Source of the DNA: an uncultured Bacteroidales bacterium
GTDB taxonomy: Bacteria > Bacteroidota > Bacteroidia > Bacteroidales > P3
Assembly: GCA_944320465.1 (NCBI GenBank)
Contig: CALUHO010000016.1
Span: 1-59,168 of the forward strand
Length of the DNA: 59,168 nucleotides
Direction of reading: 5' to 3'
The notes beneath the pieces were generated by a model. The model had not been told where the DNA came from, ran no database searches, and saw nothing but the letters and a program-made list of their open reading frames with translations. Positions 16,458-26,465 of this stretch are shown in pieces; the first letter of the stretch is position 1, and every line of letters begins with the position of its first letter. The position numbers and the translations under genes were made by a program.

Positions 16458-19400
16458 TTAGGCTTGGGTTCTTTCTGGCATGACCACGGTGGCCGCCGGG
16501 TCGGGCTTGCCGCCCTCGCCCATTTGTCTTTGGCCTGCGGCTGTTTCTGCTTTCTGCTCCGGCAGCAACTTCCCGCAGAGCCGCGTTGCCGCCTCCACGC
16601 TGTCCATGTGATCGAAGACGATGCCTAATTTGGATTTGAACTCCTGCAAATGGCAGTCGGCCGGATGCTCCTGCACGTAGGCCAAGATGCTTTCAAATAC
16701 CTTCGACTGGTAATAGGCCGATTCGTTCTGAGCCGCGAAGATTCCGGTCATCTTGCCTTGCTTGAGGCTTACCTTGTCGAAGCCCAGGCGTTTGGCGTTG
16801 CGTCGGAGCGCGATGGTCTGGATCAGGTCGGCCGTCGGCTTGGGTATCGGGCCGAAACGGTCTTCCATCTGCTGCGCGAAGCGTTCCAGCTCAGCATCTT
16901 TGTCCAGACTGTCCAGCTCCTTGTATAAGGACAGCCTTTCGGTGATATTCGACACGTAATTGTCCGGAATCAGGATTTCCAAATCGGTTTCTATCTGGCA
17001 GTCCACAGCCGAGAAGGCCTCTTCCTGGTCTTCCACCTTGGCATCGACCACCTCCTGCCCGGAGGCCAGACGTTCCTGCCGCAGCTCGTGGATGGCTTCG
17101 TCCAAGATTTTCTGGTACATCTCGAAGCCGATTTCGGAGATGAAACCGCTCTGTTCCCCGCCCAGGATGTTGCCTGCGCCCCGGATGTCGAGGTCCCGCA
17201 TCGCGATTTGGAAACCGCCGCCGATGTCGGAGAATTCCTCGATGGCCCGCAAGCGGCGTTTGGCTTCGGGGGTGAGCAGGTGCGGCGGCGGAGCCAGCAG
17301 GTAGCAGAATGCCTTTTTGTTGGAACGCCCTACCCGTCCCCGGAGCTGATGCAGCTCGCTCAGGCCGTAGCGGTGGGCATCGTTGACGATAATCGTATTG
17401 GCATTGGGCACATCCAAACCGTTCTCGACGATTTTGGTGCAGACCAAGATATCGTAGGCTCCTTCCATGAAGCCTAACATGATTTCCTCCAATTTCTCCC
17501 CTTCCATCTGCCCGTGGCCTATGGCAATACGGGCATCGGGGACAAGCCGTTGCACCAATCCGGCAATTTCCATGATGTTCTGGATCCGGTCATGCACAAA
17601 ATAGACCTGTCCCCGGCGTGAAAGCTCATAAACGATGGCATCGCGGATAAGTTCTTCGTTGAACGGCCTTACCTCGGTGCTGACCGGGTAACGGTTGGGC
17701 GGCGGCGTCTGGATAATCGACAAGTCGCGGGCGCCCATCAGAGAGAATTGCAAGGTGCGCGGAATCGGGGTGGCTGTCAAGGTGAGCGTGTCCACATTGA
17801 CTTTGAGCTTCTTGAGCTTTTCTTTCATCGCCACGCCGAATTTCTGTTCCTCGTCGATGACTAGAAGCCCCAGATCCTTGAACACCACGTCCTTGCTCAG
17901 AATCCGGTGCGTCCCGATCAGGATGTCCACTTTTCCGGCTTCCACGTCTTTCAATACCTCTTTCTGCTGCTTGGCCGTCCGGAAACGGTTCAAGTATTCT
18001 ACCCGGCAAGGGAAGTTCTCCAAACGCTCCTTGAAGGTCTTGTAATGCTGGTAGGCCAAGATGGTAGTGGGAACCAGAACGGCCACCTGCTTGCTGTCGC
18101 AAACGGCTTTGAAAGCCGCCCGGACGGCTACTTCGGTTTTGCCGAAGCCCACGTCCCCGCAGACCAAGCGGTCCATGGGTTCGCCCGATTCCATGTCCCG
18201 TTTCACGTCGTTCGACGCCTTGAGCTGGTCGGGCGTGTCTTCGTAGAAGAAAGATGATTCCAATTCGTGCTGCAGGTAGGTATCGGCCGAAAAAGCGAAT
18301 CCCTTGCTGGCCTTGCGCTTGGCATAGAGGTCGATCAGTTCGCGGGCTATGTCCTTGACTTTCTGCTTGGCCTTGTTCTTCTGCACGGTCCAGGCGTTGC
18401 TGCCGATGCGGTTCAAGCTGGGGGGAACGCCTTCCTTGCCGGTATAGCGGGTCATCTTGTGCAGGCCGTGGATGCTGAGGCGGAGCATGTCGTTGTCCTT
18501 ATAGACCAAACAGATGGCTTCCTGCTCCCGGCCGTTGACCATGACTTTCTGCAAGCCGGCGAAACGTCCTATGCCATGGTCCATGTGCATGATATAGTCG
18601 CCCGGCTTGAGACTGTAGAGTTCCTTGATGGTCAGCGCCTGGCTGTCCTTGCGCCGGGGCTGCACGCTGAAACGGTGATACCGCTCGAAAATCTGGTGGT
18701 CGGTGAAGCAGGCCATTTTCATGTCCTTGTCCACGAAGCCTTCGTTGAGCGAAAGGTTCAGCGGGATGTATCGGATGGGCCTGTCCGGCTTGGACAGCTC
18801 GAAGAATACGCGGTCGATACGTTGCAGCTGTTTGGGGTTCTCCGAAAGGATCAGCTGGCGGTACCCGTGGTCGGCTTCATCCAATATGTAGTCGGCCAGC
18901 AGTTCGAACTTCTTGTTGAAGACCGGCTGGGGCTGCATGTTGAAGCGGGCTTCCACCGTGCTTGGGTAGCGGGGCTGGCTGCCGATTTCCACGACGATAT
19001 GCGTCTTGAGGAACTTCTCGATTTCGTCCGGCTGGCAGTAAAGTTCTTCGGGTTGGGCCCGCGGAACGGTCTTGTCAAGTTGTTCGTAGGCTCTCCGGGC
19101 TTTCTCCAACGCGGCCTTTATGCTCTGCAGATGGGAATCAGCATCTTCTATCCACACCAAGGATTCGGGAGAGAAATAGGAAAAGAAGCTGACCCGCTGC
19201 TCCACTTTGACGCATTGCTGCACGTCCGGCACGATCTTCACTTCCGGATGGTGCTTGACCGACAGCTGGGTCCCGACTTCGAAACTGCGGATCGACACCA
19301 CTTTGTCTTCATCGAACTCGATGCGGTACGGAAGCTCGGCCGAATAGGAAAACACATCGATGATGCCACCTCTTACGGCGAATTCCCCCGGTTCGGCCAC

Positions 19401-19937
19401 GAAGTCCACCAAGCGGAAATGGTATTGGTCGAAGAAGTCGGTCAGGAAATCCTGGCTCAGGCTTTCGTCCTGGTGGATGCAGACCGTATTCGATGCCAAC
19501 TGCTTGACGGACACCACCTTTTCGGAAAGCGCTTCGGGGTATGTGATGATTTTCAGACCTTTGGAGACGGATTGCAGCCGACCTAAGACTTCGGTACGGG
19601 ACAGCACGTTGGCATTGTCCATGTTCTCGGTATCGTAAGGATGCTTGTAGGAGGCCGGGAAATACAGCACATGCTTGTTTTCCCCGTATCCCGGTTCTTC
19701 CCCGCCTAGCTTTTCCAGGTCGTTGCAGAAATAGGCGGCGGCTTCCTGGTCGCGGAGGATGAACAGCTGGTTTCCGGGCGATAAATCGGAAAGGACTTGG
19801 CAGACAATGGAACGGCTCGAACCGACCAGTCCTTTGAGCGCCAGTGCGGCCGGGGCTTTCCCTTCTTGCAGGCACATCCTTATGTCGGCTAGCCGGCTGT
19901 CCTGGGCGTAGAGTTGGAGTAAGTCTTCTGTTGTCAC
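16458..19937 (-). CDS. mfd: Transcription-repair coupling factor Mfd
   Basis: An 1159-residue DNA translocase that removes RNA polymerase stalled at lesions and recruits UvrA. In order: the UvrB-like N-terminal region (about 1-330), the RNA-polymerase-interacting domain (PGDYIMHMDHGIGRFAGL begins it near 450), the RecG-like helicase motor with Walker A GDVGFGKTEVAVRAAF and the DEEQ box (VIDEEQKFGV), the TRG motif region (LHQLRGRVGRSNKKAFCYLL) and the C-terminal UvrA-masking domain. Length is normal for the family. The start is the first Met in frame. Downstream comes the HSDR_N-like gene after 24 bases. Confidence 0.97.
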   Translation of the reverse strand: MTTEDLLQLYAQDSRLADIRMCLQEGKAPAALALKGLVGSSRSIVCQVLSDLSPGNQLFILRDQEAAAYFCNDLEKLGGEEPGYGENKHVLYFPASYKHPYDTENMDNANVLSRTEVLGRLQSVSKGLKIITYPEALSEKVVSVKQLASNTVCIHQDESLSQDFLTDFFDQYHFRLVDFVAEPGEFAVRGGIIDVFSYSAELPYRIEFDEDKVVSIRSFEVGTQLSVKHHPEVKIVPDVQQCVKVEQRVSFFSYFSPESLVWIEDADSHLQSIKAALEKARRAYEQLDKTVPRAQPEELYCQPDEIEKFLKTHIVVEIGSQPRYPSTVEARFNMQPQPVFNKKFELLADYILDEADHGYRQLILSENPKQLQRIDRVFFELSKPDRPIRYIPLNLSLNEGFVDKDMKMACFTDHQIFERYHRFSVQPRRKDSQALTIKELYSLKPGDYIMHMDHGIGRFAGLQKVMVNGREQEAICLVYKDNDMLRLSIHGLHKMTRYTGKEGVPPSLNRIGSNAWTVQKNKAKQKVKDIARELIDLYAKRKASKGFAFSADTYLQHELESSFFYEDTPDQLKASNDVKRDMESGEPMDRLVCGDVGFGKTEVAVRAAFKAVCDSKQVAVLVPTTILAYQHYKTFKERLENFPCRVEYLNRFRTAKQQKEVLKDVEAGKVDILIGTHRILSKDVVFKDLGLLVIDEEQKFGVAMKEKLKKLKVNVDTLTLTATPIPRTLQFSLMGARDLSIIQTPPPNRYPVSTEVRPFNEELIRDAIVYELSRRGQVYFVHDRIQNIMEIAGLVQRLVPDARIAIGHGQMEGEKLEEIMLGFMEGAYDILVCTKIVENGLDVPNANTIIVNDAHRYGLSELHQLRGRVGRSNKKAFCYLLAPPPHLLTPEAKRRLRAIEEFSDIGGGFQIAMRDLDIRGAGNILGGEQSGFISEIGFEMYQKILDEAIHELRQERLASGQEVVDAKVEDQEEAFSAVDCQIETDLEILIPDNYVSNITERLSLYKELDSLDKDAELERFAQQMEDRFGPIPKPTADLIQTIALRRNAKRLGFDKVSLKQGKMTGIFAAQNESAYYQSKVFESILAYVQEHPADCHLQEFKSKLGIVFDHMDSVEAATRLCGKLLPEQKAETAAGQRQMGEGGKPDPAATVVMPERTQA

Positions 19938-20017
19938 GATTCAGGTAATTGAACGCTTTTCCACTTGGCCGTTTTCACAATTGGCCGTTCGTATTCGCAA
20001 TGAGTCATGAACTATTT

Positions 20018-20144
20018 CCCAAGACGTCAAAACGGCTAAGATGCAAGGCACCGCGAGGCGGAACGCGAAGGAGCGTACTTTGGTACGTGACTGAGTCGTG
20101 AAGCCTCGCGCAACGAAGCAGATTGGCTGTTTTGACATCTTGGG
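20018..20144 (-). repeat. Long hairpin element H3 (127 bp)
   Basis: A palindrome with arms CCCAAGATGTCAAAACAGCC and its near-complement. On the minus strand CAATCTGCTTCGTTGCG begins the core, the loop carries CACGTACCAAAGTACGCTCC, and it closes with GCCTCGCGGTGCCTTGCATCT. Unlike the other six it does not follow a gene; it lies upstream of mfd. Confidence 0.78.
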
Positions 20145-20242
20145 GGCGCGAAGTTACAAATATTGCCGCAAAATATATAGCTTTGCCCGCCTTTCGGGCC
20201 ATATTAAAACAAAACTTAACATCTGGTAAACAATTAGTTGTG

Positions 20243-20250
20243 TATTTTTG
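20243..20250 (+). promoter_or_regulatory. Possible -7 element for trkA-trkH
   Basis: TATTTTTG matches TAnnTTTG and lies 55 bases upstream of the trkA start. The -33 position is AT-rich without a TTTG, so only the downstream half of the promoter is supported. Confidence 0.45.
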
Positions 20251-20304
20251 CCCTGCCGGATTCCCGTAGGGGTTTCCGCAAGGCTTGAATCAAAGGAATT
20301 TGCC

Positions 20305-21645
20305 ATGAGAATCATTATTGCCGGAGCCGGCGCGGTCGGCACCCATTTGGCCAACCTGCTTTCTCGGGAAAAGCATGATATCGTGCTGGTGGATCAGGAC
20401 GAGACACGTCTGGAGGAACCCAGCCGCCATTTCGACTTGCTGACAATCAATGTGTCCGCCACATCCATAGACGGACTGAGGGAGGCTGGAGCCAGTTCCT
20501 GCGACTTGCTGATTGCGGTCACGTCGGACGAGAGCCGGAACCTGACCATTTGCATGATAGCCCATGCTCTCGGTGCCAAGAAGACGGTGGCGCGCATCGA
20601 CAACTCGGAATACTTGGATTCCTTGTACCGGAACTATTTCAAGAAGATGGGCATCGACTCCTTGATTTACCCGGAGCGTTTGGCCGCCCAGGAGATAGCC
20701 GGTTCGATGAAAATGAGCTGGGTCCGCCAGTCTTGGGAATTCCATGACGGGGCTTTGGAGTTGATCGGTGTCAAAGTGCGTTCCACTTCCTCACTGTTGA
20801 ACAAGCCGCTGAAAGAGTTAGGCTTGGAATCGCGGAAATTCCATGTGGTAGCCATCAAACGCCGGGAAGAGACCTTGATTCCCCGCGGGGATGACATGCT
20901 GAAGGACAGCGACTTGGTCTATTTCATGACCACGAGGAAGCATCTGCCTGAAATCAAGCATCTTTGCGGCAAGGACAATTACGAGGAAATCCATAGCATC
21001 ATGATTGTTGGCGGAGGCCGGGTGGCGGTGCAGACGGCGCGGATGCTTTCCGACCGTTTTAATGTCAAAATCATTGAAATCAGCGAAGAAAGAGCCAAGA
21101 AACTGACCACCTTGGTGGACGAGAATGTGATGGTCATCCACGGGGATGGCCGGAATCTGGATTTGCTGATCGATGAGGACATCAAGAAGACGCAGGCGTT
21201 CATCGCTTTGACCGGGAGCGCGGAGACCAATATCTTGGCATGTCTGGCAGCCAAGCGCTTAGGCGTGCGCAAGACGGCAGCCATTGTGGAGAACCTAGAT
21301 TATGCGGCGATGGCCGAAAGCTTGGACATCGGTACCATTATCAATAAGAAGGCTATTGCAGCCGGGCATATCTACCAGATGATGCTCGACGTGGATGTGT
21401 CCAATCTGAAGTGCTTGACCGTTTCCGCGGCCGACGTGGTGGAATTCGTGGCGGCCGAGAAGTCGAAGGCGACCCGGAAGCTGATAAAGGACCTGGATTT
21501 GCCCAAGGGGGCAACCATCGGAGGGCTTGTCCGGAACGGGGAAGGCATTTTGGTGAGCGGCGATACCCAGATACAGAGCGGCGACAGCGTGGTGGTATTC
21601 TGCGTGGAGATGGATATCCGCAAACTGGAGCATTATTTCAATTAA
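20305..21645 (+). CDS. trkA: Trk potassium uptake protein TrkA
   Basis: The cytoplasmic NAD(H)-binding regulatory subunit of the Trk potassium transporter, 446 residues. It has two RCK units in tandem: Rossmann domains beginning MRIIIAGAGAVGTHLANLL (GxGxxG) and IMIVGGGRVAVQTARML near residue 232, each followed by an RCK-C (TrkA-C) domain. Nucleotide binding gates the TrkH channel. The start at 20305 places the Rossmann strand at the N-terminus, as in the family; the longer frame adds 19 poorly conserved residues. It is followed by trkH after 12 bases. Confidence 0.96.
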   Translation: MRIIIAGAGAVGTHLANLLSREKHDIVLVDQDETRLEEPSRHFDLLTINVSATSIDGLREAGASSCDLLIAVTSDESRNLTICMIAHALGAKKTVARIDNSEYLDSLYRNYFKKMGIDSLIYPERLAAQEIAGSMKMSWVRQSWEFHDGALELIGVKVRSTSSLLNKPLKELGLESRKFHVVAIKRREETLIPRGDDMLKDSDLVYFMTTRKHLPEIKHLCGKDNYEEIHSIMIVGGGRVAVQTARMLSDRFNVKIIEISEERAKKLTTLVDENVMVIHGDGRNLDLLIDEDIKKTQAFIALTGSAETNILACLAAKRLGVRKTAAIVENLDYAAMAESLDIGTIINKKAIAAGHIYQMMLDVDVSNLKCLTVSAADVVEFVAAEKSKATRKLIKDLDLPKGATIGGLVRNGEGILVSGDTQIQSGDSVVVFCVEMDIRKLEHYFN

Positions 21646-21657
21646 AGGGACAAGGCC

Positions 21658-23109
21658 ATGTTGAATTTCAAGTTGGTAGCAAAGATTCTCGGAACGCTGG
21701 CTTTTGTGGAAACGGGCTTGCTGCTGCTCTGCACCCTTATGTCCTTTCTGTACGAGGAAGACGACCTGAAGCCGTTCTTGTATGCCACCTTGATTGGCTT
21801 CGCCATCGGGACCTTGCTGAAATTCCTGGGACGGGGGGCGCAGAACGTGATGGGACGCCGGGACGGGTACATGATTGTCTGCATGAGCTGGATCCTGTTC
21901 TGTCTGGTCGGGATGCTCCCCTTCCTGTTCACTTCCCATATCAAAGGGGTGGCCAATGCCTTTTTCGAGACCATGTCGGGCTTCACCTCCACGGGGGCGA
22001 CCATCATGGACAATATCGATTTCTGCCCTCACGCCTTGCTATTCTGGCGGAGTTTGACCCAATGGGTCGGAGGCTTGGGTATCGTCTTGTTCACGATAGC
22101 AATCCTGCCGGGGACCAGCAGCGGGAACGTCAAGCTGTTCGCGGCCCAGAGCTTAGGGCCTTTGCAAGGGAAACTGCAACCCCGTATCGCCACTACTTCC
22201 AAATGGATTCTGTTCATTTACTTTGTTTTGACGATATGTTGCACCTTTTCGCTCTCGATAGCGGGAATGGATTGGTACGATGCGGTCAATCATGCGTTCA
22301 CCTGCATTGGTACGGGCGGTTTCTCGACCCGTCAGGCCAACGTGATGTTCTACCAATCTCCGGCTATCGAATATGTGTTGATTATCTTCATGTTCCTGGC
22401 CGGGGTCAATTACAACCTGCTGTATTTCCTGTTGCTGAAAAGACAGTACAAGCGTTTGGTCAATGATGTGGAATTCAAATGGTACGGTATGATTTTCTTA
22501 GGTGTGACCCTAGTCTGCACCCTGTCCTTGCATTTCACTTCCGGCTATGAGCTGGAGCGGGCTTTCCGTTCGGCGGCTTTCCAGGTCATTTCCTTGTACA
22601 CCAGTACCGGATACAGTTCGGATGACTATATGCTGTGGGCACCGTGCCTGATACCATTCTTGTTGGCGGTGATGTGGATTGGGGCCTCTTCGGGTTCATC
22701 GGCGGGAGGCTTCAAGACCATCCGGCTGGCCATGATCTACAAGGTATGCAAGAACGAGCTCAAGAAGATACTACATCCCAATGCCATTCTGCCGCTGCGG
22801 ATTAACGGCCAGGTGGTGGGGACTTCGGTCAAAATGAACCTTCTGGCGTTTGCGGCCATCTTTACGATGACTTTTTTTATCGGATTCTTGGGATTGGTAT
22901 TCTGCGGTTTGGATTTTCTGGAAGCGGCAGGCTGCTGCATCTCCTGCCTGAGCAATGTCGGAACCGGGTACGGGGATTTCGGCCCTATGTTTTCCTGGAG
23001 CGCGATGAGCGACGGGGCCAAATGGGTCTGCTCGGCCTTGATGTATGTGGGGCGTTTGGAATTGCTGAGCGTGTTTTTGGTGGTTACGCCTTCTTTCTGG
23101 CGCAAATAG
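21658..23109 (+). CDS. trkH: Trk potassium uptake protein TrkH
   Basis: The membrane-embedded potassium channel subunit of the Trk system, 483 residues with about ten hydrophobic segments and repeated pore loops. Filter-like motifs are visible: TMSGFTSTGATIM, FTCIGTGGFSTRQ, TSTGYSSDDY and SNVGTGYGDFGPM, one per repeat of the superfamily. GGGFKT-type sequence appears as SSAGGFKTIRLAM. It forms the usual trkA-trkH pair with only 12 bases between the genes. Hairpin H4 begins 14 bases after its stop codon. Confidence 0.96.
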   Translation: MLNFKLVAKILGTLAFVETGLLLLCTLMSFLYEEDDLKPFLYATLIGFAIGTLLKFLGRGAQNVMGRRDGYMIVCMSWILFCLVGMLPFLFTSHIKGVANAFFETMSGFTSTGATIMDNIDFCPHALLFWRSLTQWVGGLGIVLFTIAILPGTSSGNVKLFAAQSLGPLQGKLQPRIATTSKWILFIYFVLTICCTFSLSIAGMDWYDAVNHAFTCIGTGGFSTRQANVMFYQSPAIEYVLIIFMFLAGVNYNLLYFLLLKRQYKRLVNDVEFKWYGMIFLGVTLVCTLSLHFTSGYELERAFRSAAFQVISLYTSTGYSSDDYMLWAPCLIPFLLAVMWIGASSGSSAGGFKTIRLAMIYKVCKNELKKILHPNAILPLRINGQVVGTSVKMNLLAFAAIFTMTFFIGFLGLVFCGLDFLEAAGCCISCLSNVGTGYGDFGPMFSWSAMSDGAKWVCSALMYVGRLELLSVFLVVTPSFWRK

Positions 23110-23122
23110 GCCGGTGCGTGAT

Positions 23123-23249
23123 GACCGGCGTGTGATAATGGGCAATCTGCTTCGTTGCGCGAAGGTGCGAAATGCTCACGTACAAAAGTACGCTCCGCTT
23201 TTCTCACCCTCGCGGCGCCTCGTATCCCGCCCATTCTGACACGCCGGTC
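23123..23249 (+). repeat. Long hairpin element H4 (127 bp)
   Basis: A palindrome directly after trkH with arms GACCGGCGTGTGATAATGGGC and the complement of GACCGGCGTGTCAGAATGGGC. The plus strand, that is the sense strand of trkH, reads CAATCTGCTTCGTTGCGCGAAGG, then GCTCACGTACAAAAGTACGCTCCG in the loop, then CCTCGCGGCGCCTCGTATCC. No T-run follows, so it is not a textbook terminator. Confidence 0.85.
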
Positions 23250-23278
23250 CCGGAGGCGGCTACGTCAGACATTGTTTA

Positions 23279-24304
23279 TCATCGCCTGCGGGCGGGCCAT
23301 TCGCCCCTGACCTGGTAGATACGTTCCATCACGTCCACGGCCAGCAAGCCTTCTTCGGCCGGCGTGGAGATTGACGCTTTGCCGGCCAATACGTCCACCA
23401 CGTTCTGGATTACATAGTGATGGTTCTGCGCCGACCCTTTGTATGCGCCGTAGTCGTTGCCCGGGTTGGTCGGCGGCAGCTCCGGCATCACATAGCCTTT
23501 TATATGGCAGTATTCCACTTTGTCCATATACTGCCCTCCTATCTTCACGCTCCCGTTGCGGGCCACGATTGTCAGCGAGCTTTCCAAATTCTTGTCATAG
23601 ACGGCAGTGGAATAGTTCAGGCAGCCTATGCCGCCGCGCTTGAAATCGAACTGCACCATGCCCGAATCCTCGAAGTCGGTCAGATTCTGATGAGCATAAT
23701 CCTTGAACCGGCCGCTGATGTTTTCTATGTCGCCGAAAAGCCAGAGCATGATATCGATGAAATGGCTGAACTGGGTGAACAAGGTACCTCCGTCCATTTC
23801 AGCCGAACCATGCCATCCTCCGGGCAGGTAATAGCGTTCGTCCCGATTCCAATAGCAGTCTAATTGAACCATCTCGATTTCCCCTAAGATGCCTGAATCG
23901 ACCACCGACTTGATCCAGACCGAAGGCGGCGAATAGCGGTTCTGCATCACGCAGAACACCTTGCATCCGGTGCGATGACTGCATTCCACCACTTTCCGGG
24001 CATTCTCGCTGCGGAGTGCCATCGGTTTCTCGATTACCACATGACACCCTTTTTCCATCGCTTTCAAGGCCATCGGAGCATGGAGCGCGTTGGGAACGCA
24101 GATATTCAGCACATCTATTTCCGGATGGGCATCGAGCATGGCATCCAAATCCTTGTAGAAAGGTACCTGATAGGCATCGATTCCCAAATCTTCCTTGGGC
24201 TTTATATCGCATAAGGCTATCAGGCGGCTTTCGGGATTGCGGCATACCATTTCGGCATGGCGCTTTCCGATATGGCCGCAGCCCACTATTGCAAAATTGA
24301 CCAT
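23279..24304 (-). CDS. Gfo/Idh/MocA family NAD(P)-dependent sugar dehydrogenase
   Basis: A 341-residue oxidoreductase. The N-terminal Rossmann domain starts MVNFAIVGCGHIGKRHAEM (GxGxxG) and the catalytic-site motif EKPMAL, with its Lys, is near residue 95. The C-terminal alpha/beta domain has GGTLFTQFSHFIDIMLWLFG, including the family His. The overall sequence most resembles enzymes acting on UDP-linked aminouronic acids (WbpB/WlbA-like), so a role in O-antigen or capsule sugar synthesis is plausible, but no glycan genes adjoin it. The start at 24304 follows a strong promoter; the longer frame runs into that promoter. Confidence 0.87.
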   Translation of the reverse strand: MVNFAIVGCGHIGKRHAEMVCRNPESRLIALCDIKPKEDLGIDAYQVPFYKDLDAMLDAHPEIDVLNICVPNALHAPMALKAMEKGCHVVIEKPMALRSENARKVVECSHRTGCKVFCVMQNRYSPPSVWIKSVVDSGILGEIEMVQLDCYWNRDERYYLPGGWHGSAEMDGGTLFTQFSHFIDIMLWLFGDIENISGRFKDYAHQNLTDFEDSGMVQFDFKRGGIGCLNYSTAVYDKNLESSLTIVARNGSVKIGGQYMDKVEYCHIKGYVMPELPPTNPGNDYGAYKGSAQNHHYVIQNVVDVLAGKASISTPAEEGLLAVDVMERIYQVRGEWPARRR

Positions 24305-24364
24305 AACGATTAGGGTTTTAAGGACTCGATGCCAAGACTCCGCCCGACACCTCCGCCAAAGGCG

Positions 24365-24396
24365 CAAAAGTACGACAAGGCTCTTGTTTAAACAAA
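24365..24396 (-). promoter_or_regulatory. Promoter of the Gfo/Idh/MocA dehydrogenase gene
   Basis: On the minus strand TTTG (24396-24393) is followed after 20 bases by TACTTTTG (24372-24365), an exact match to the Bacteroidota consensus. Transcription would begin near 24358, about 55 bases before the start codon. It is back-to-back with the atpD promoter. Confidence 0.8.
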
Positions 24397-24434
24397 CCGG
24401 ATTTCCATGCGTTTTCCAGACATCGAAAGGACAG

Positions 24435-24466
24435 GTTTCTCCTATTTCAAAAAATCCTTACTTTTG
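24435..24466 (+). promoter_or_regulatory. Promoter of atpD-atpC
   Basis: TACTTTTG at 24459-24466 matches TAnnTTTG exactly. A TTTC at 24436-24439 lies 19 bases upstream, one mismatch from the TTTG box. The leader would be about 60 bases. Confidence 0.65.
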
Positions 24467-24519
24467 CGTATCCTTGCAAAAGAGTCCAAGCAAGCATACT
24501 GCTCTTTTGCCAAAGCTAA

Positions 24520-26043
<1,524 letters not shown>

Positions 26044-26072
26044 ATTCCGATTGTTACAAGAAACCAAGAAGG

Positions 26073-26309
26073 ATGCAATTCAAAATTGAAAATCCGGACA
26101 AGGAAGTCCTGAATATAGAAGCTAAACTGATCCAGTTGCCAGGAACAGACGGCTCGTTTGCCGTATTGGAAAATCATGCTCCATTGATTGCCATGCTCAA
26201 GAAAGGCAAAGTCCGCATCATCGACAAAAACGGCAAGGAACATCTTATTGATATTGAAGGCGGCGTTTTCGGTGTGGCAGAAAACCAATGCCATCTTCTT
26301 TTGCTATAA
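26073..26309 (+). CDS. atpC: F1Fo ATP synthase subunit epsilon, short form
   Basis: A 78-residue epsilon subunit containing only the N-terminal beta-sandwich (MQFKIENPDKEVLNIEAKLIQLPG, FAVLENHAPLIAMLKKGKVRI, GGVFGVAENQCHLLL). The C-terminal two-helix domain, which inhibits ATP hydrolysis in longer homologues of about 130-140 residues, is absent. Short epsilon subunits are known in Bacteroidota, so this is probably natural rather than a truncation. It still should link gamma to the c-ring. Directly downstream of atpD. Confidence 0.94.
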   Translation: MQFKIENPDKEVLNIEAKLIQLPGTDGSFAVLENHAPLIAMLKKGKVRIIDKNGKEHLIDIEGGVFGVAENQCHLLLL

Positions 26310-26384
26310 GCTTGATAACAGCAAATATAAGGCACCTGCAAGCTTGACCGGAAAAACCGCTTCACTTAATTTCAAATACTTTGT

Positions 26385-26392
26385 TATATTTG
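26385..26392 (+). promoter_or_regulatory. Possible -7 element for the DUF4837-like lipoprotein gene
   Basis: TATATTTG matches TAnnTTTG, followed by CC, 73 bases upstream of the start. The -33 position holds TTCA, a partial match. Confidence 0.5.
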
Positions 26393-26465
26393 CCAGTTTA
26401 TGCCGGTTCAGTTGTTCAGAACAAGGACTATCTGACACACTGTCACGGGAAAATGCTGCATTGTT

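Larger units (their letters stand above)
19938..20304. other. Intergenic region between divergent mfd and trkA
   Basis: This 367-base divergent intergenic region contains hairpin H3 (20018-20144) and a likely trkA promoter (20243-20250). Near 20193-20206 the plus strand has CCCGCCTTTCGGGC, a short perfect hairpin of unknown role. No gene is seen. Confidence 0.5.

Noticed and set aside
18267..19586. Open frame of 439 codons on the plus strand inside mfd
   Set aside because: Antisense shadow of the UvrB-like and RID regions of mfd; no motif or start context.
23123..23249. Hairpins H1-H7 as ordinary rho-independent terminators
   Set aside because: Stems are far longer than usual and no T-run follows on the sense strand, whereas true terminators in this window (12652-12699, 15461-15495) have one.
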